From Sarcocystis neurona (Eukaryota; Apicomplexa; Conoidasida; Eucoccidiorida; Sarcocystidae), in NCBI GenBank assembly GCA_000727475.1, contig KL647289.1, forward strand, positions 4,220,019 to 4,284,018: DNA of 64,000 bases, given 5' to 3'. Under the pieces are notes generated by a model. It saw only the letters and a list, made by a program, of their open reading frames with translations, searched no databases and was not told where the DNA came from. Positions 24,052 through 35,820 of the stretch are shown in pieces (the stretch's first letter is position 1; every line of letters begins with the position of its first letter). The position numbers and the translations under genes are program-made.

Positions 24052-24216
24052 CAAGCCTCCGGGGCGAACGCGAACGCTGCGCCGCTACTACGCAGCTTCA
24101 CAGGACCGCTGGAGCTGGTGACCCCACAAGAGCACCAGCGGCACGAGGCGGGTGAACTGCAGCGGCACGAAGCGGGTGAACTGCAGCGGCGCTCGCTGCT
24201 GCGGCAGCCGTATTAG
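24052..24216 (+). other. Open in-frame continuation after the INTS9 stop
   Basis: After the TGA at 24049-24051 the same frame stays open for about 54 codons to a TAG at 24214-24216. It includes a perfect in-phase 24-bp duplication. The composition (PLELVTPQEHQRHEAGELQ...) looks coding rather than untranslated. An alternative C-terminal exon, stop readthrough, or a recent truncation would all explain it. The INTS9 family normally ends at the helix just before the TGA, so the extension would be lineage-specific. Confidence 0.35.
24136..24195 (+). repeat. 24-bp tandem duplication
   Basis: Units starting at 24136 and 24160, and a partial third at 24184, follow CAGCGGCACGARGCGGGTGA plus ACTG. In the INTS9 frame they encode QRHEAGEL repeats. 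Confidence 0.9.
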
Positions 24217-25638
24217 CGGCCGCACCGGTGGCTTGCGGACTTGGTGGAGCACGCCGCCGGAGAACAGTTCAGATGCGAGTGCGTGGCACGAAAGGAGGGG
24301 GTCTGCTGGGTGACTACGCGGCGTATGAGATCCCCTCTTGCGGTGCTACCACCAACTAGTACCCGCCAGTAGGTTCATAGCAGCAGCAGCAGTGTCGATT
24401 GCAGCACTCTCCGTGTCGCAGCTACGAGCTTTCTAATAGATGCGAGAGAACACCGGGGACAGTGGGCACAGCTACGCGCGGTAGCAACATCACGAGCCAA
24501 ACACAAACGGATATGCATGTGGTGCTGTAGCAGCAGAAGCGCGGACGGAGGGGGTAGCACGGCGGCAGCGGACGCCCGGCAGCTGCCAAAGCGCACACGA
24601 AGTCAACACGTGCCTCAGTTTGTTTTTCTCTCAACAGGGTGTGGAGCATTGAGCATTAACATCAGAAACAACCAGCAGTAGCGGTTTGGTGCTGGCAACA
24701 GGGCGGCAGTTGCTACAGGGAAGTCGACTGTTCGCAGCAACAGCAAAGGCGTTGCAGAGTAGCCGTCGCTGAGGAAACTAGCAAAGCAGCAACAACAGTG
24801 CTGCACCTGTTTGCCCCGTTCAAAAGGAAAACAACTGGATTGTACAAACAAGTCCGGTGCAGTGTGTGCGTCTTACACAACAGCAGCACGTGTATCTCCT
24901 CCTGTGAGCCTTACGTCTGTAGCACCATGTTCGAAGTATAAAAGTGTTCACGAGTTACGCGTTAGAATAACGTGTGCGTAAAAGGTGACGCTCTCCCGTC
25001 TCACGTGGTCGTCTGGCAGTCGTAGGTATGCGCTCCGATCGCAGTGTGTCCGCGCGGCTTGTTAAGGCGTCTGTGCACTTGCACAGGCACAGATGTACGT
25101 GAGGATATATATATGTGTATGCATCCACACGTACGTGAATGCAGGTGCCCTGTTAGTCACGCAGACCTGAGGATGTGTGTCGGCATGATGTGCCGCGTGG
25201 CTTGCGCATGGCAGTCACAAGCGACCGTACATCAATTAGCTTCTACTTTGGCAGCGTGTATATGTATATATATGTGTATGTATATGGACGGCGAAAGAGA
25301 GACGTACGTAGTCCAGACGACGACTTGGGGGAGCTGCAATTTGAAAAGCCCTGGTGGGAGGCGCCACACTCGAAAACCTTACTATTTTGAGTTACTGGGA
25401 CATACTGAAGATGCAGAGAAGTATGCACATCCTGGGCGCTGATGAAGCACGCGTGGGCAGAACTGCACGCAGGAGGGCCTCTGCTGATGACGTCGGAGAC
25501 ACGCGCACGCACGTTTTTATGTGCACGTATGCGCCTACGTACGTGTGCACTTCACTGCGATTCTTTAGTTAAGAAGCGCCCTTCTAAAGTATTTGTACGT
25601 AGTGTATGTGTACGTATATATGTATGTCCGGAGAGAAG

Positions 25639-25675
<37 letters not shown>

Positions 25676-28030
25676 TCCAAAATCTCGTACAGCATACGCC
25701 ACATCACCATTCGAGATGCCGAATCACGGAGGTACTGCGATATGAAACGTCGTACTTACCCTGCGTCACGAAGTCCTTGATTCATCCACATGGGAAGATG
25801 CAGCTGACCTACACTACTGTCTGGAGAACAATAGAACATGCGCTCCTACGTTTAGCAGAATGAGGAGCTTAACGTGTGCCAGCGCCTCTGTGCAGGCGGC
25901 AGGAAGCAGCCCGGTCGCTGCAGGAGCGGTAGTGCTGCTGTCGCCGCTGTAAATGTAGTGCTGCTGCTCCGAAGACGCACGTGCACGCTCCGTCGGTGTG
26001 CCAGTCGCCCGCAGGGCGCGGGCCTAAGCGGACGCGCAGGTCACCGTGTCGCGAGAACAGTAGCAGAAGGACCAGCAACTACTAAACGGGCAGCAGAACT
26101 GCGTACTTTCACAGGAGCGCAACGCAGCGGCCCAAGGGCGGGCTGTAGCAATACCAACTGCGACGATGACATCACCAGCGCCAGCACGACAGTCTTACTC
26201 AGCTGCGTTCCGGCTTGGTAGCCAAGGCAGCATCAACAACAGCAATGACAGCTCCACTTCGCCGCAGTAGTAGAAGCAACGCAGTTACGTCGCGGTTGAG
26301 CATCGGCAATAGCAGCAAGAGTGACTACCACCGCAGCGCTTGTTGCACAGCAACTGCACTGCTACATTAGCAGCCAGAGCAAAGGCGTACACCAGCAAGA
26401 GCAGGGCATTCCCAGTGACACCCAGAATAGCGCAGCTGCTCCAAGAAACAAGTTGCACGTCTTCCACACCGGCATCCAGACCACGCGTGCGTCGTGGTCG
26501 GTACTTGCGTACACGTATTGAAAGGTAGCCACGCACGTAGTCCAGTACGTATGTGGGTAGCACTTCCGAATATACGACTCAGGGCATATTCGTACGTAAA
26601 GACGTACGCGTAAAGATGTACGTGTACAAAAGAATCCTTAGCAGTACCAACACTGGCTAGGAATAGCAACACGTGGCAGCGGTGCTGCACTCCGGAAATG
26701 ACGTCAGCCCGCGGAAACGCGGCCGCCTGCGGCGCTGAGCAGTTCCCAAGACAACAGCACCGTACTGCCTCAACTGTTAGCACCGGAACAACGACGCCTT
26801 TCAGAAAGTAGGAAGTGGCTTTTTTCAACGAACACTCCACACTCTTGAGAGATCAAGTAATTTTCTATACGGAGGCAAATCTTCCGCTACACAAGCCGCC
26901 CTTACAACAGTAAGAAAGACATCTCACCGCATTTCCCCCCCAAAAGACGCCGCTTTTGCCAGTACAATAGTTCGCCTACGTGTAGAGCATGTACGTCACG
27001 ACATAACACCACAACGTTCATCTACCCTGTACATAGAACAATTGTCCGCGTACAAGACACTTCCCGCTCTAAAAAGGCTCGTTCTATCTGTAGAGACGCC
27101 ACTCGGCCGGTCGCACTCACAACTACCCTCTGGAGGCCCCCGTTTCTGAAATGAACGCAGTTTCCCTACGAAAAACCACATGCCTTACGTAGCCAGCAGG
27201 CGTACCGCACACGAACACCGCAACTTCTGCTACCATCGCTAGAAGCTTCCAGCACGTGTAGGAGTTTCAACCTCAGCGGACGTCACACGTAAAGTCGCAT
27301 TTATGTGGAGAGAGAGAATAGCACTGTTCCCGCAGGGAACCAGTTCCCTGTGTACATGCAGCCTTTCCTTTCTCATGCACCTCTCCCTCCGTCCAACGAA
27401 ACTCTTTCTTGCTGTACGTATACGTAAGCACATACCAGAAATGTCTTCTCACAGAAGCAATGAGCTTTTGGGTTTGAATTTTAGTTTGGATCGCGCGGCA
27501 GAAGAGTGCTGCAGGTGTTGCGGGTGCAGGAAGAAGTTGCTTCCGTCCAGAGTCTGCGCCTTCAGTGTAACCGTGTGCTTCAGCAGCCGTCGCAGACGCT
27601 CGTCGGGACAAAGCAGCAGCAGCGACTGCATAGACACGCACCACCAACAGCAGAGCCGCAGAGCACCACACATACACCTAGACACGTACACGCAGCACAG
27701 GTGCATTACAGTAGGTCGCTGTGTCAACAGACAGACATATGCGTGTTCGCGTGCAGGAGTGTAAGGTGTCTGCAGCCGCGAACTCCAAGCATCAGCCAAC
27801 TCCGCGGGGCCCTAGCAGCAGCTGGGACCGAATAGGCGCTTGGCCACTACACCCGCAGTTCTACGTGTAGCTCTACACACAAGTAGAGAAAAAAAATTAC
27901 GACGTTCTGTGCGCTTAGTGGTCGTGCGGCCACTGGTCACCGGAAGGCAGAACTCACGTAGGTAGCGTACACAGCTACACTTCCTATCACTATACATAAA
28001 GAGACAAAAGTATTTGCGCAGGGTGCCTCT
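24217..28030. other. Intergenic or unresolved region between INTS9 and POP4
   Basis: I found no convincing complete gene. 24,240-24,900 has scattered AGC units. 25,040-25,870 is rich in ACGT/TACGTA and TA repeats with no coding signal. Short frames at 25,874-26,221 (plus), 26,367-26,840 (minus) and 27,303-27,764 (plus) are open. The minus frame at 27,273-27,677 contains a plausible exon ending ...LIASVRRHFW before a GTATGT donor. None has a recognisable motif. Confidence 0.4.
25641..25672. repeat. (AT)n microsatellite
   Basis: A pure AT dinucleotide run of about 32 bases, with a smaller ATGTATATATATG patch at 25,260-25,285 upstream. Confidence 0.95.
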
Positions 28031-29532
28031 TCATACAGTAAACATCGTCAGCTTCTTGAACCGCCGCAGACGACCAGCAGCAATAGCTCTGCTACTCCAG
28101 TGTACCGTTACTCAGCAGCTGCAGTACCGGCGGCACTCTCATGGGGCAGCGCAGAGACCCCCAGCACGCCATCACGCTGACATTGCCGCAGGTGAGCTGC
28201 CCGTGTCGTCCAGTTACTGTTGCGTCTGTGGGGACGTTGTGTCTGCTTTTGGCACTGCGCTCTTGTGGCTAGGCCTGCACTCTTGGACCTCTCTGCGTAG
28301 TGGCTGTTGGTTCCGCCTGCATGCCGCTGCTGGCCCTGGCGCTGCTGCGACTGCGGGTGCCGCGGGCTACCTCTTCTTGGTGCTGCTGCTACGGGTACTG
28401 CTGCTGCTGTAACAGCAATGCTTGCACGGTAGTGCTGTGCCTGACTTCGTTGCAGCAGGTACTGCTGCTTCTCACATTCTTGCGGTTGCTGTTGCTCCTG
28501 CCACTTGTGCGCCTGCTGCTGTTTGTGCTGCTCCCCCTGTTTCTGCGTTTCTCCCTGTGAACTACTGGTCGTCAACACACTTACATGTTGAGTTTCTTCC
28601 ACGACAACGCCTTCGAGGCCCACGAGAGTCGGAGTGGTGCTTCGCATGACGCGCACCCGTGCCCCCTGCCACGCTGCTTTGCTCAAAGCCATGCAACGAT
28701 CAGCTGCCTTTCTGGGCTGCTCGTTCGACTCCTGCTGCTGATGCAAGCGCTCGAAACCTTGCTGTTGCCGCGTTGCGTGCTTCTGGTGCTGCTGCTGGTG
28801 CTGCTGCGGCCCTGAGGCTCCGCTGCCACTCCACTTGCCAGTGCTCTCCATCGGAGGTGCAGCACTCTCTGCTGCCCCACAAACCCGACGTACGTAGTGC
28901 AGCCACATTGCGAACAGCTGCTCCATATCTTCGTAACGAAGTTTCCGTCCCACTCCACCACAGCAGACGCGTGCTCCCGCTGCTACTGGGATGTCTGCTG
29001 ATGGGACTGTCCCAATTCCTGCTACTGTTGGAGAGGTTGCAACGGGAACGGCTGCTACTGGTAGACCTCCTGTTTCTATCGACGCTGCTGCAGCAGCCTC
29101 AGGTGATGTGCCTGATCGATGGAACGTGCCTCCAGCAGACGTCGGTGGTGGTGCGGTCGTTGCTGCTGCTACTGGCGCTGCCGCATGTACAGTCGCTCTC
29201 CTGCTGCTGCCAGGGCCGTCAAAATCGCTGCGCACATCGAACAGGCCCAACTTCTTCGCCTTCGTCCTGGAGAGCTTCAGCGGCCGTCGTCTCGCCTGTC
29301 GCCCCGTAGCCTCCGCAGAGCTACTGCTGCTGCTTACATTTGCTGGTGCTGCTCCCGCTGCTGCTGCACTCTCTCCCGCAGACCGTATCGTATCGAGACG
29401 CAGAGCGCGATTTGACAACTTCGTTTCCACGAGTGTTGCTGCTGGCGTAAGCAACGGGCACATCTGCACGAGCAGCAGCAGCAGCAGAATCAGGCGCAGC
29501 AGCAGCAACCACCCACACCAAATCATCCGCAA
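28031..29532 (-). CDS. POP4: RNase P/MRP subunit Rpp29 (POP4)
   Basis: The main exon (29532 downwards) contains KLSRTKAKKLGLFDV, then RKLRYEDMEQLFAMWLHYV, then the Sm-like barrel start ALSKAAWQGARVRV...PTLVGLEGVVVEETQHVSVLTT. These three blocks occur in the same order in eukaryotic Rpp29. POP4 binds the RNA of ribonuclease P and MRP in the nucleus and supports tRNA and rRNA processing. After the barrel strands a Gln/His/Ser linker interrupts the domain. The basic C-terminal end of the family (SRAIAAGRLRRFKKLT, stop at 28031-28033) is present on the same strand in another frame, so at least one intron lies between about 28,240 and 28,095; the intermediate strand could not be placed. The poly-Leu start (MRMIWCGWLLLLRLILLLLLL) is probably a translation of repeat DNA and the real start may be downstream or in another exon. 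Confidence 0.85.
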
Positions 29533-30242
29533 CGCCGCGGCAGCGGTAGCAGCAGGTCATCGCACAGACCAACAGCCCTGACACTATCGACAGCGCTGGA
29601 GCAGTAGCTTTACGTCAGCAGCAGAGTTACAGGGTGAGCCCCACACCAGCGTCATGTGTCTGTGCGTGCAGCATGTACACGCGAACGACACAAGACGCCA
29701 CTGCAACAGTCCCGGCGGGCCGCTGCTGCGGCGCTGGGTGCCTCCAAGTAGCTGCAGCTACGCAGCTTCACACGTCTAAGCAGGTGGGTTTGTTCCCGTT
29801 TCTCGGCGTTCCCCTGTAGGCACACGCGTGGACGCCCTCCTGCAAGTGTGTATCCCGCGATAGGTGTAGCACAAGAGATACACACGTCCGTACACGCAGA
29901 CCACCACGCAGAGAGAGAAAGGAAACCAGAGGAGTGCAGATCGAGAAAAAATAGGCCCCCGTGGACTGTCACGTAGTGCCTTTCCGCGCAGGATGTAGTG
30001 AACCCCTACGTGGACCTACCCTGGCAAGCGCAGGAAGGATAAACAGCGGCCCAGCAGCCGGCAGCAGCAGCAGTAGCAGACCAATCAAGGTAGCAGCGGA
30101 CGGAAGACGGCAGTAGCACACTGCAGCGGCTGCAGACTCGAAGCGGCGACAGACCCCAGGGGCAACAACATACGGGCAGCAGCGGCAGCAAGAGACCAGC
30201 AGCGCAGCAGGAGCAGACAAGCACCAGACCGCAGCAGCAGCT

Positions 30243-30736
30243 TCAGCTGAGCGGCTTGAGGAGACAGGCAGCAACATCGTGGCTCCCCAGTCTCTCCTCG
30301 TGGGGAAAATGCCTCGCTTCTATGAGCCCAGTACCCAGAACCACCGCAGCTGTCAGCGCCAGTCCACCCAGTACGCCGTGTGTACAACCCTGTAAGATAA
30401 CGCGAAGATTCTCCACTGCAGAAAACTTTTGCAGGACCTTACGTTCAGGATGTCCTCCAGCAGGCGCCCATCTGCTGTCTGGTCGTACGTTGCTCGGCTG
30501 CTATACCTGCCGCCGCTGACGATCTGCTGCTGCAGCAGCACCTCTTGCAGAGTGCTCTCCTCATATAGAGGCATGTATAAGGGGTGGCTCAGACCGGAAC
30601 GCGCCACACCAGCACTCCCCTGAAGGAGCTCGCGTGCATGCGCTGCCGCTGCTTCCTGCTGCTGATGCAGTCGCTGCCGCGCGACACGCCCGTCACGCTG
30701 CTGCTGCTGCAGCAAGCCACTTCCCGGTCGCTGCAT
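30243..30736 (-). CDS. Small single-membrane-span protein, unknown
   Basis: Exon 1 (30736-30443) ends ...DGRLLEDILN before a GTAAGG donor. Exon 2 (30389-30243) starts GCTHGVLGGLALTAAVV after a TTACAG acceptor. Both sites are in phase 0 and the intron is only 53 bases. The predicted product is 146 aa: a Gln/Ala/Arg-rich N terminus, a conserved-looking segment PLYEESTLQEVLLQQQ, then one hydrophobic span of about 20 residues (GVLGGLALTAAVVLGTGLI) and a short polar tail. The layout, with a charged helix followed by a Gly-rich membrane span near the C terminus, recalls small mitochondrial inner-membrane proteins such as MIC10 or Tim17-like subunits. No diagnostic motif is present, so this is only a suggestion. 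Confidence 0.5.
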
Positions 30737-30849
30737 CTTCACAGATACGGTCGCTCACACTGCTCAGCTGTTGCTCGTCGCTCGCGCTCCCCCGTGCTTG
30801 GAGTGCCGGGTGCCGCTGCTGTGGCTGCTGGTGTCGCGTCGCTGCTGCT

Positions 30850-31203
30850 CCGAGTATTCCTCCCCGGCGTGCTGCAGAAGCTGCACTAGCTGCCGTTATT
30901 GTCGCTGCAGCACTGTCGCTGCGGTCTCGTATAACTACACCAGCTGCAGGGGACGGAAGTAAAGAGGACGAAAGGAACGAACGGCACCACCAGGAGCAGC
31001 AACAGGACGAACAGCAGCAGCAGGACGAACAGCAGCAGCAGGAAACACGAGAGCTCGAGGACGAACAGCAGGAGCAGGAGAGACAACAGGAGCAAAACGG
31101 GCACCGGGAACTGCGTGGACTGCTTGCTGCGGCAGTCGCTGCAGTGTCGCGACGACTGCAGGGACAGAATAGCAGCAGTTATTCGCAGTCTAAGGCTCCT
31201 TGA
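30850..31203 (+). CDS. Possible exon with acidic/Gln repeat, unknown
   Basis: The plus frame ends at 31203 and reads a hydrophobic Ala/Val stretch, then ITTPAAGDGSKEDERNERHH, then DEQQQQ units (18-bp repeat near 31,006-31,045) and an Arg/Glu/Gln tail. AGC runs here lie on the plus strand, opposite to the genes on both sides, which supports a plus-strand exon. The upstream boundary is unknown. Confidence 0.3.
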   Translation, partial: PSIPPRRAAEAALAAVIVAAALSLRSRITTPAAGDGSKEDERNERHHQEQQQDEQQQQDEQQQQETRELEDEQQEQERQQEQNGHRELRGLLAAAVAAVSRRLQGQNSSSYSQSKAP

Positions 31204-31239
31204 ACGTAGGCGCGCCGCTGCTAACGTCGCGCTGTTCAC

Positions 31240-34200
31240 TGGGTGACGGCAGCAGCAGCGATCGTCGAGAAGCCAGACCAAGGGCAATTCCTGACGATTG
31301 GCAGCTGCTAGTCCTCACAGTTGCCCTTGCGCCGCAGACACTCTCGTGTGCAGTCACCAGGCCCTTGCGCGCACGAACGCGTTGAGTACTCCTGCTGCCG
31401 TCTACTGCTCTCTTCTTGGGGTGACAGCGAGCGTACAGAGGTCGTACGGGGCGACACACAGTGGAGTCCTGCGGACTGCTGCAGCCCCTCTGCCGCACTG
31501 TTCCTGCTCTTCGGCTGCTGCTGCTCGGCGTCTGCTGCCCTGTCGCTGCTGCCCTGCCTCTGGCTGTGTTGCAGGCGCCTCTGCTGTCTACCCCTCCCGT
31601 TCTATTGCGGGTCCTGCGGCTGCTCCGCCGCTGCTGCTTGGGTCTACCGTTACGAGTGTTCTTCTGTTGCGTGACAGCAGCTCAACATCCCCTCCCGGGG
31701 TATGTGGAAGGAGCAGCAAGCGCACGCAGGAGAGAAACAGCTGGGACAGCGCAGTAGCAGCACGGATAGCGGAAGGGAAGGGAAAAGGTGTCCCACCAAT
31801 ATAGAGCTTCTACGCAGGCGAAGACGGTTTAACTGCGTATCCATATCTATATGTACACACACATACATACACAGATGCATATATATATATATATATATAT
31901 GAAATGCACACAGACTACATATATGTAATCATATATACACTTTCGTATAAAAAAAATATCAACAGGGCCTATTACACATACACATAGGGAACCACCCGGG
32001 AGAGAGATGCACTAGTCAACGCGCTCCAGCGTGTATGAAACTGTTGTACAGAAACTGTTTCTGCTGCACCCTAGCGCTGCAACGGCAGTAAGTGGAATGC
32101 TGCCTCATACCGGAGGTATTTCGTCGACTACGGCAACAGCCACACGCTGTCAGCGGACGCGCGCGTCCCTATCTACGCAGGTGGAGTGAGTGTACTGCAG
32201 CCAGGCGAGGGGCGCAGCCATCACGGAAGCAGCGCAGCGATCGAAGGCACAGCGAGCTGCAAGAGCACGGCCTTCTCCTATTGCACAGCGCCGCAAACCC
32301 ACGCGAAGGGCAGACAGCGGGACTGCCTGTTGCCTCTCACCAAGGCAGCAGAAGAAGTGTCTCCGTGAGAAGGACAGGTACAGTGTCTTCACCACGGCAG
32401 AGTAGCATCTTGGAGCGGTCCAGAGAGAGAAAGCCGACAACGGGCCGTGTCGACGCAGCAAATAAAACACATGCAGAACGGCCGCAGACACAGAGCAGAG
32501 CGACACAGGAGTTGGAGCTAGCGCATCCTGCTGCATGTAGCCGTTTCCGTTCTCCCGCAGAGCAGGGAAGAAGAGAAAGACTCCTGGTGCATCGTCGGCC
32601 GGACCTCTTCGTAAAGGAGGGGAGTCTCTTGTGCCGCACAGCACAGTCCAGCAGTCCAAGAATCTACGGAGATGGCGTTTCACTATTGCTCGATGCAAGA
32701 TAGCTGCGCTGCGGGGTAGCGCTAATGCCTGTTGCTCCTCAGCTGGGACACCAGCAGCGCTGAGCGGCAGCAGCAGAGCAGGTCCAACGCACTTCGCACG
32801 TAGACAAAAAGAGCGAGAGGACCTCCTGCACCGCAAGCGATGAAAACCGGAACGGGACAGCGAAGCAGGCGTGGGGGGTTTTGCAGTGCAAGACCGGCAG
32901 AGAAAGCCCGCCTGCGCACACACGATATTCATTATGCGCGGGACGGATAGACATCGGGAGTGCAAAAATTGGGACTACGAGTTTGAACGTAGTGGCACGG
33001 AGTAGCGCAGTCAGGAGCAACGAGCGATGCATTCAAGCTGGAGCACAACAGGCGGCACCCCGAGGTCGTGTACACACACGAGAAGAACACAGATACAACC
33101 AGCGAGAGACGCAGGAAAAAAGGCGGACACCACGATATACGAGTAGGCACCTGAATTCACGGGATTCGCAGAGAGCGGAACACAAGGACTGAAAGAGTTG
33201 GAAGCCGCTGCCGGTACAGCTTTCACGCATGCGCATCAGACTTCTAAGGAGGTCTGTACGGAGACAAGGAGATGCATACAAATGTGTAGGGACATACACA
33301 GGAAAATCTCGAGATGCATTCACAGGCACATATGGTCAGAGGTAGCTCTTCAGTCGAGCAGGTGTATGTGGGTGGATATCAAGGATCTCACGTTCACGCA
33401 TTGAGGAATGGCGTCGGCCGATGAGAAGTGTATGCTTGTGTACGCGGCTCCTTCCCCGTACCAGATCCCAGTAGAAAGGAAGATGCGTGACGAGATACAG
33501 ATTAACGTCCATTATATATGCAGATGCAGAGTGAGAGGGAGACAAGAGAGGGACACTGGTACCTGTTTATCATCCGTGAGTACCTATAATCTGAGCCGAG
33601 ACTTTCCGTCAATATTTAGATCCGCGCGGATGCTCAGAGTTTTCATGCTTCGCAAGACCAGTGCACGACTTGTGTGCATGCACGAACGCGGTCCACACCG
33701 CTACCCTCATTGCTGCATCAGAGTTTCGATACAGGAGCACTGCTGAGGAGGCGAGGCGCTCGCAGCGGGGCACACGCGGTACGCGGGTCTAGCGACAGTT
33801 CAACAGACGACGCGCAGCAGGACAGCTCTACTTTCGCGGGGTAGATGTGGCAGCGTAACAACAGCGGCAGCAAAAGCACGGCTGCAGCAATCATCTGACA
33901 GTTCGGGAGCCGGGGTCACAGCATCTGCCACAACAGATAAGGCAGCATAGTTGTAAACGCAGCAGAATCCCTCAACACTCTCCCGGCAGGAACGACAGCC
34001 AAGGTAGCGGTGCCAGGCAGGGAACACCGGCGGCAGCGGAGGTGGGGGATCACGTCGTGCGCCGGCAAAGAGCAGATGCGTTTGACTTGTACTGTTTCAC
34101 TGCGAACGCATATGTGTTTTTCAGTCTTCGTTCGTCGGTTGTGTGTATCCAGTTTAATATGAAGGCACGCGCCACTCGGGCCGTCGGAGTCTATCCACAC

Positions 34201-34379
34201 AATAACGCGTATACCAAGCACGGCGCTACTGCAGAGTCGCGGCTTCCGGGAGCCTGCAAATCGCAACAGTTTCCCATCGCTTCCTGCGCTGCTGCCACTG
34301 CTGCGACAATTGCTGCTTAGTAGACACGCCGCTTCGTGCCTGCCAGGGAGTTCACCTACCTGTAGCCCAGTGAATTGAG
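31240..34379. other. Unresolved region with (TA)n tract
   Basis: Holds a TA microsatellite at 31,879-31,901. Long opposing frames occur at 32,092-32,703 (plus, 203 codons) and 32,150-32,965 (minus, 271 codons). The plus strand is purine-rich over 32.3-33.5 kb, which slightly favours plus coding. GCT repeats at 31,480-31,640 suggest some minus coding. No family motif and no consistent exon chain were found. Confidence 0.35.
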
Positions 34380-35429
34380 CGGATGCTACCGCAGCCTGCG
34401 CATCCACGGGTTCTCTGGCAGGCGGCTCCAGTGATGCGCCGCCGCAGCTCCACTGCGTTCTCACTATATTTCGCAGATTCACTAGCAGGTGCAAGATCTT
34501 CTCTGTTGTCTGGCTTCTCCTCCTGCAGGTGCTTTTCCGCTCGTGTGCCGGTGTTGTTTCTGAGCGTCCTCGACATAGCCGAAGAAGCGGTGGGGGAGCG
34601 CCTGAGCCGGCAGTCGCGTGGTCTGGTCCCGCTGTTGCTCTTCGCACACACAACACCATACGGCCCAGCGGCCTTGCAGCTGCTGCTGTAAGTATATGTG
34701 CAAATTGAGACATGTGTATTCGTGTGGCTGTGCTAGCCGGCTGTGGTTGGTTGCCGCAGATTTCGAACCGAATGAGAACCAGCAGCTCAAGTGAAAACAA
34801 AAAAAAACCAGCTGCTGCTGGCTCGCTTAGTGGGAAGTAGCAGCTGGCGCTGACACTGGATCAGGAGTGCATTGCGAATAGCAGCTTATGTGGCGGACGT
34901 CCACGGACGGCCAGTGATGACAGAAGACCAGGGCAAGGGCAGCACGAGGGCCAGCGCACCCTACCCGTATCAACCACCGTCCATAAGAACGAAGTAGTAA
35001 GGCTCTGCCTAGGATGTCTTTTGCGCTGGTCGTCGTGCTCTTGCTGCTCTTAGTGCTGCGGCAGGACCTACTGCTGTTGCTACAGAAGCTGCGACGCCTG
35101 CGGCTGTGGTCATTGACGCTGCTGTTGACTGCATGTCCCTCCCTATGCAGCTGCTCCGGACGCTGTTCAGGCACGCACTACTGCAGACAGCAAGCAAAGG
35201 TTCGGCTGTACGTAGGAACTCAGACTTGTGTACCTCCGCTGCTGCCGACATCCCCCTGGAACAGCTCAAGGAGGAGCCGGCAGCGCCAGAGACACACGCA
35301 GCAACAGCGGGGCGGCGGGGACACCAGGGAATAAAACAGCAGCAGCAATGGGGACAGCCGGCGCAGCACTGTGGACGGCAAGAGCAGCAAAAGCAGCGAA
35401 TGGGGAAGCTGCATCGACAGAAGCAGTAG
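34380..35429 (+). CDS. Spliced gene of unknown function
   Basis: Three phase-compatible exons can be linked: 34380-34488 (...SSDAPPQLHCVLTIFRRFTS), 34529-34687 (CFSARVPVLFLSVLDIAEEA..., ending before GTAAGT) and 35054-35429 (after a pyrimidine-rich TTGCTGCTCTTAG acceptor, Ala-rich then DCMSLPMQLLRTLFRHALLQ, ending at a stop). All joins are in phase 2. The first intron would be only 40 bases. The 5' end is open: an in-frame stop lies just upstream of the first exon, so an earlier exon must exist. It ends about 400 bases before the CRT-family reading frame, and could be its neighbour or an unrecognised upstream part of it. Confidence 0.4.
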
Positions 35430-35820
35430 TGGGCATGATATGACAGTGAGTGAATGCGCAGCAGCAGCTGAGGAGAGTGGAGCAGTCGTTGTGCACTACC
35501 AGCTGCAGAAGGGGAAGTTTTGTGTCCCACAGCAGGTGTAAACCAGGAGCGACGCTACGTAAAGTAGTAGCGCATAGGGCCCCCGAACCCAAGTATGTCA
35601 AGCAGCTCCCCGAAACGCAGTGTGTATGTATCAACGGCAGCGACGGAAACACGTGCGTACAGAGCAGCAGCAGCAGCAGCAGCAAGGGTGGCAGGGACAG
35701 CAGACTTGCGACGGCACCAGCAGAATCGGCGCAGGCCGCTGTGAAAAGAGGACCAACGTGGCAGCTCGCTCGAGAGTAGCAGCCGTGCTAACGACAGCAA
35801 ATAGACGGTTGACAGCAGCA

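Noticed and set aside
33916..34800. 294-codon minus frame
   Set aside because: It lies antisense to phase-consistent plus exons at 34,380-34,687 and shows no motif, although a short minus-sense AGC patch near 34,260-34,320 leaves some doubt.
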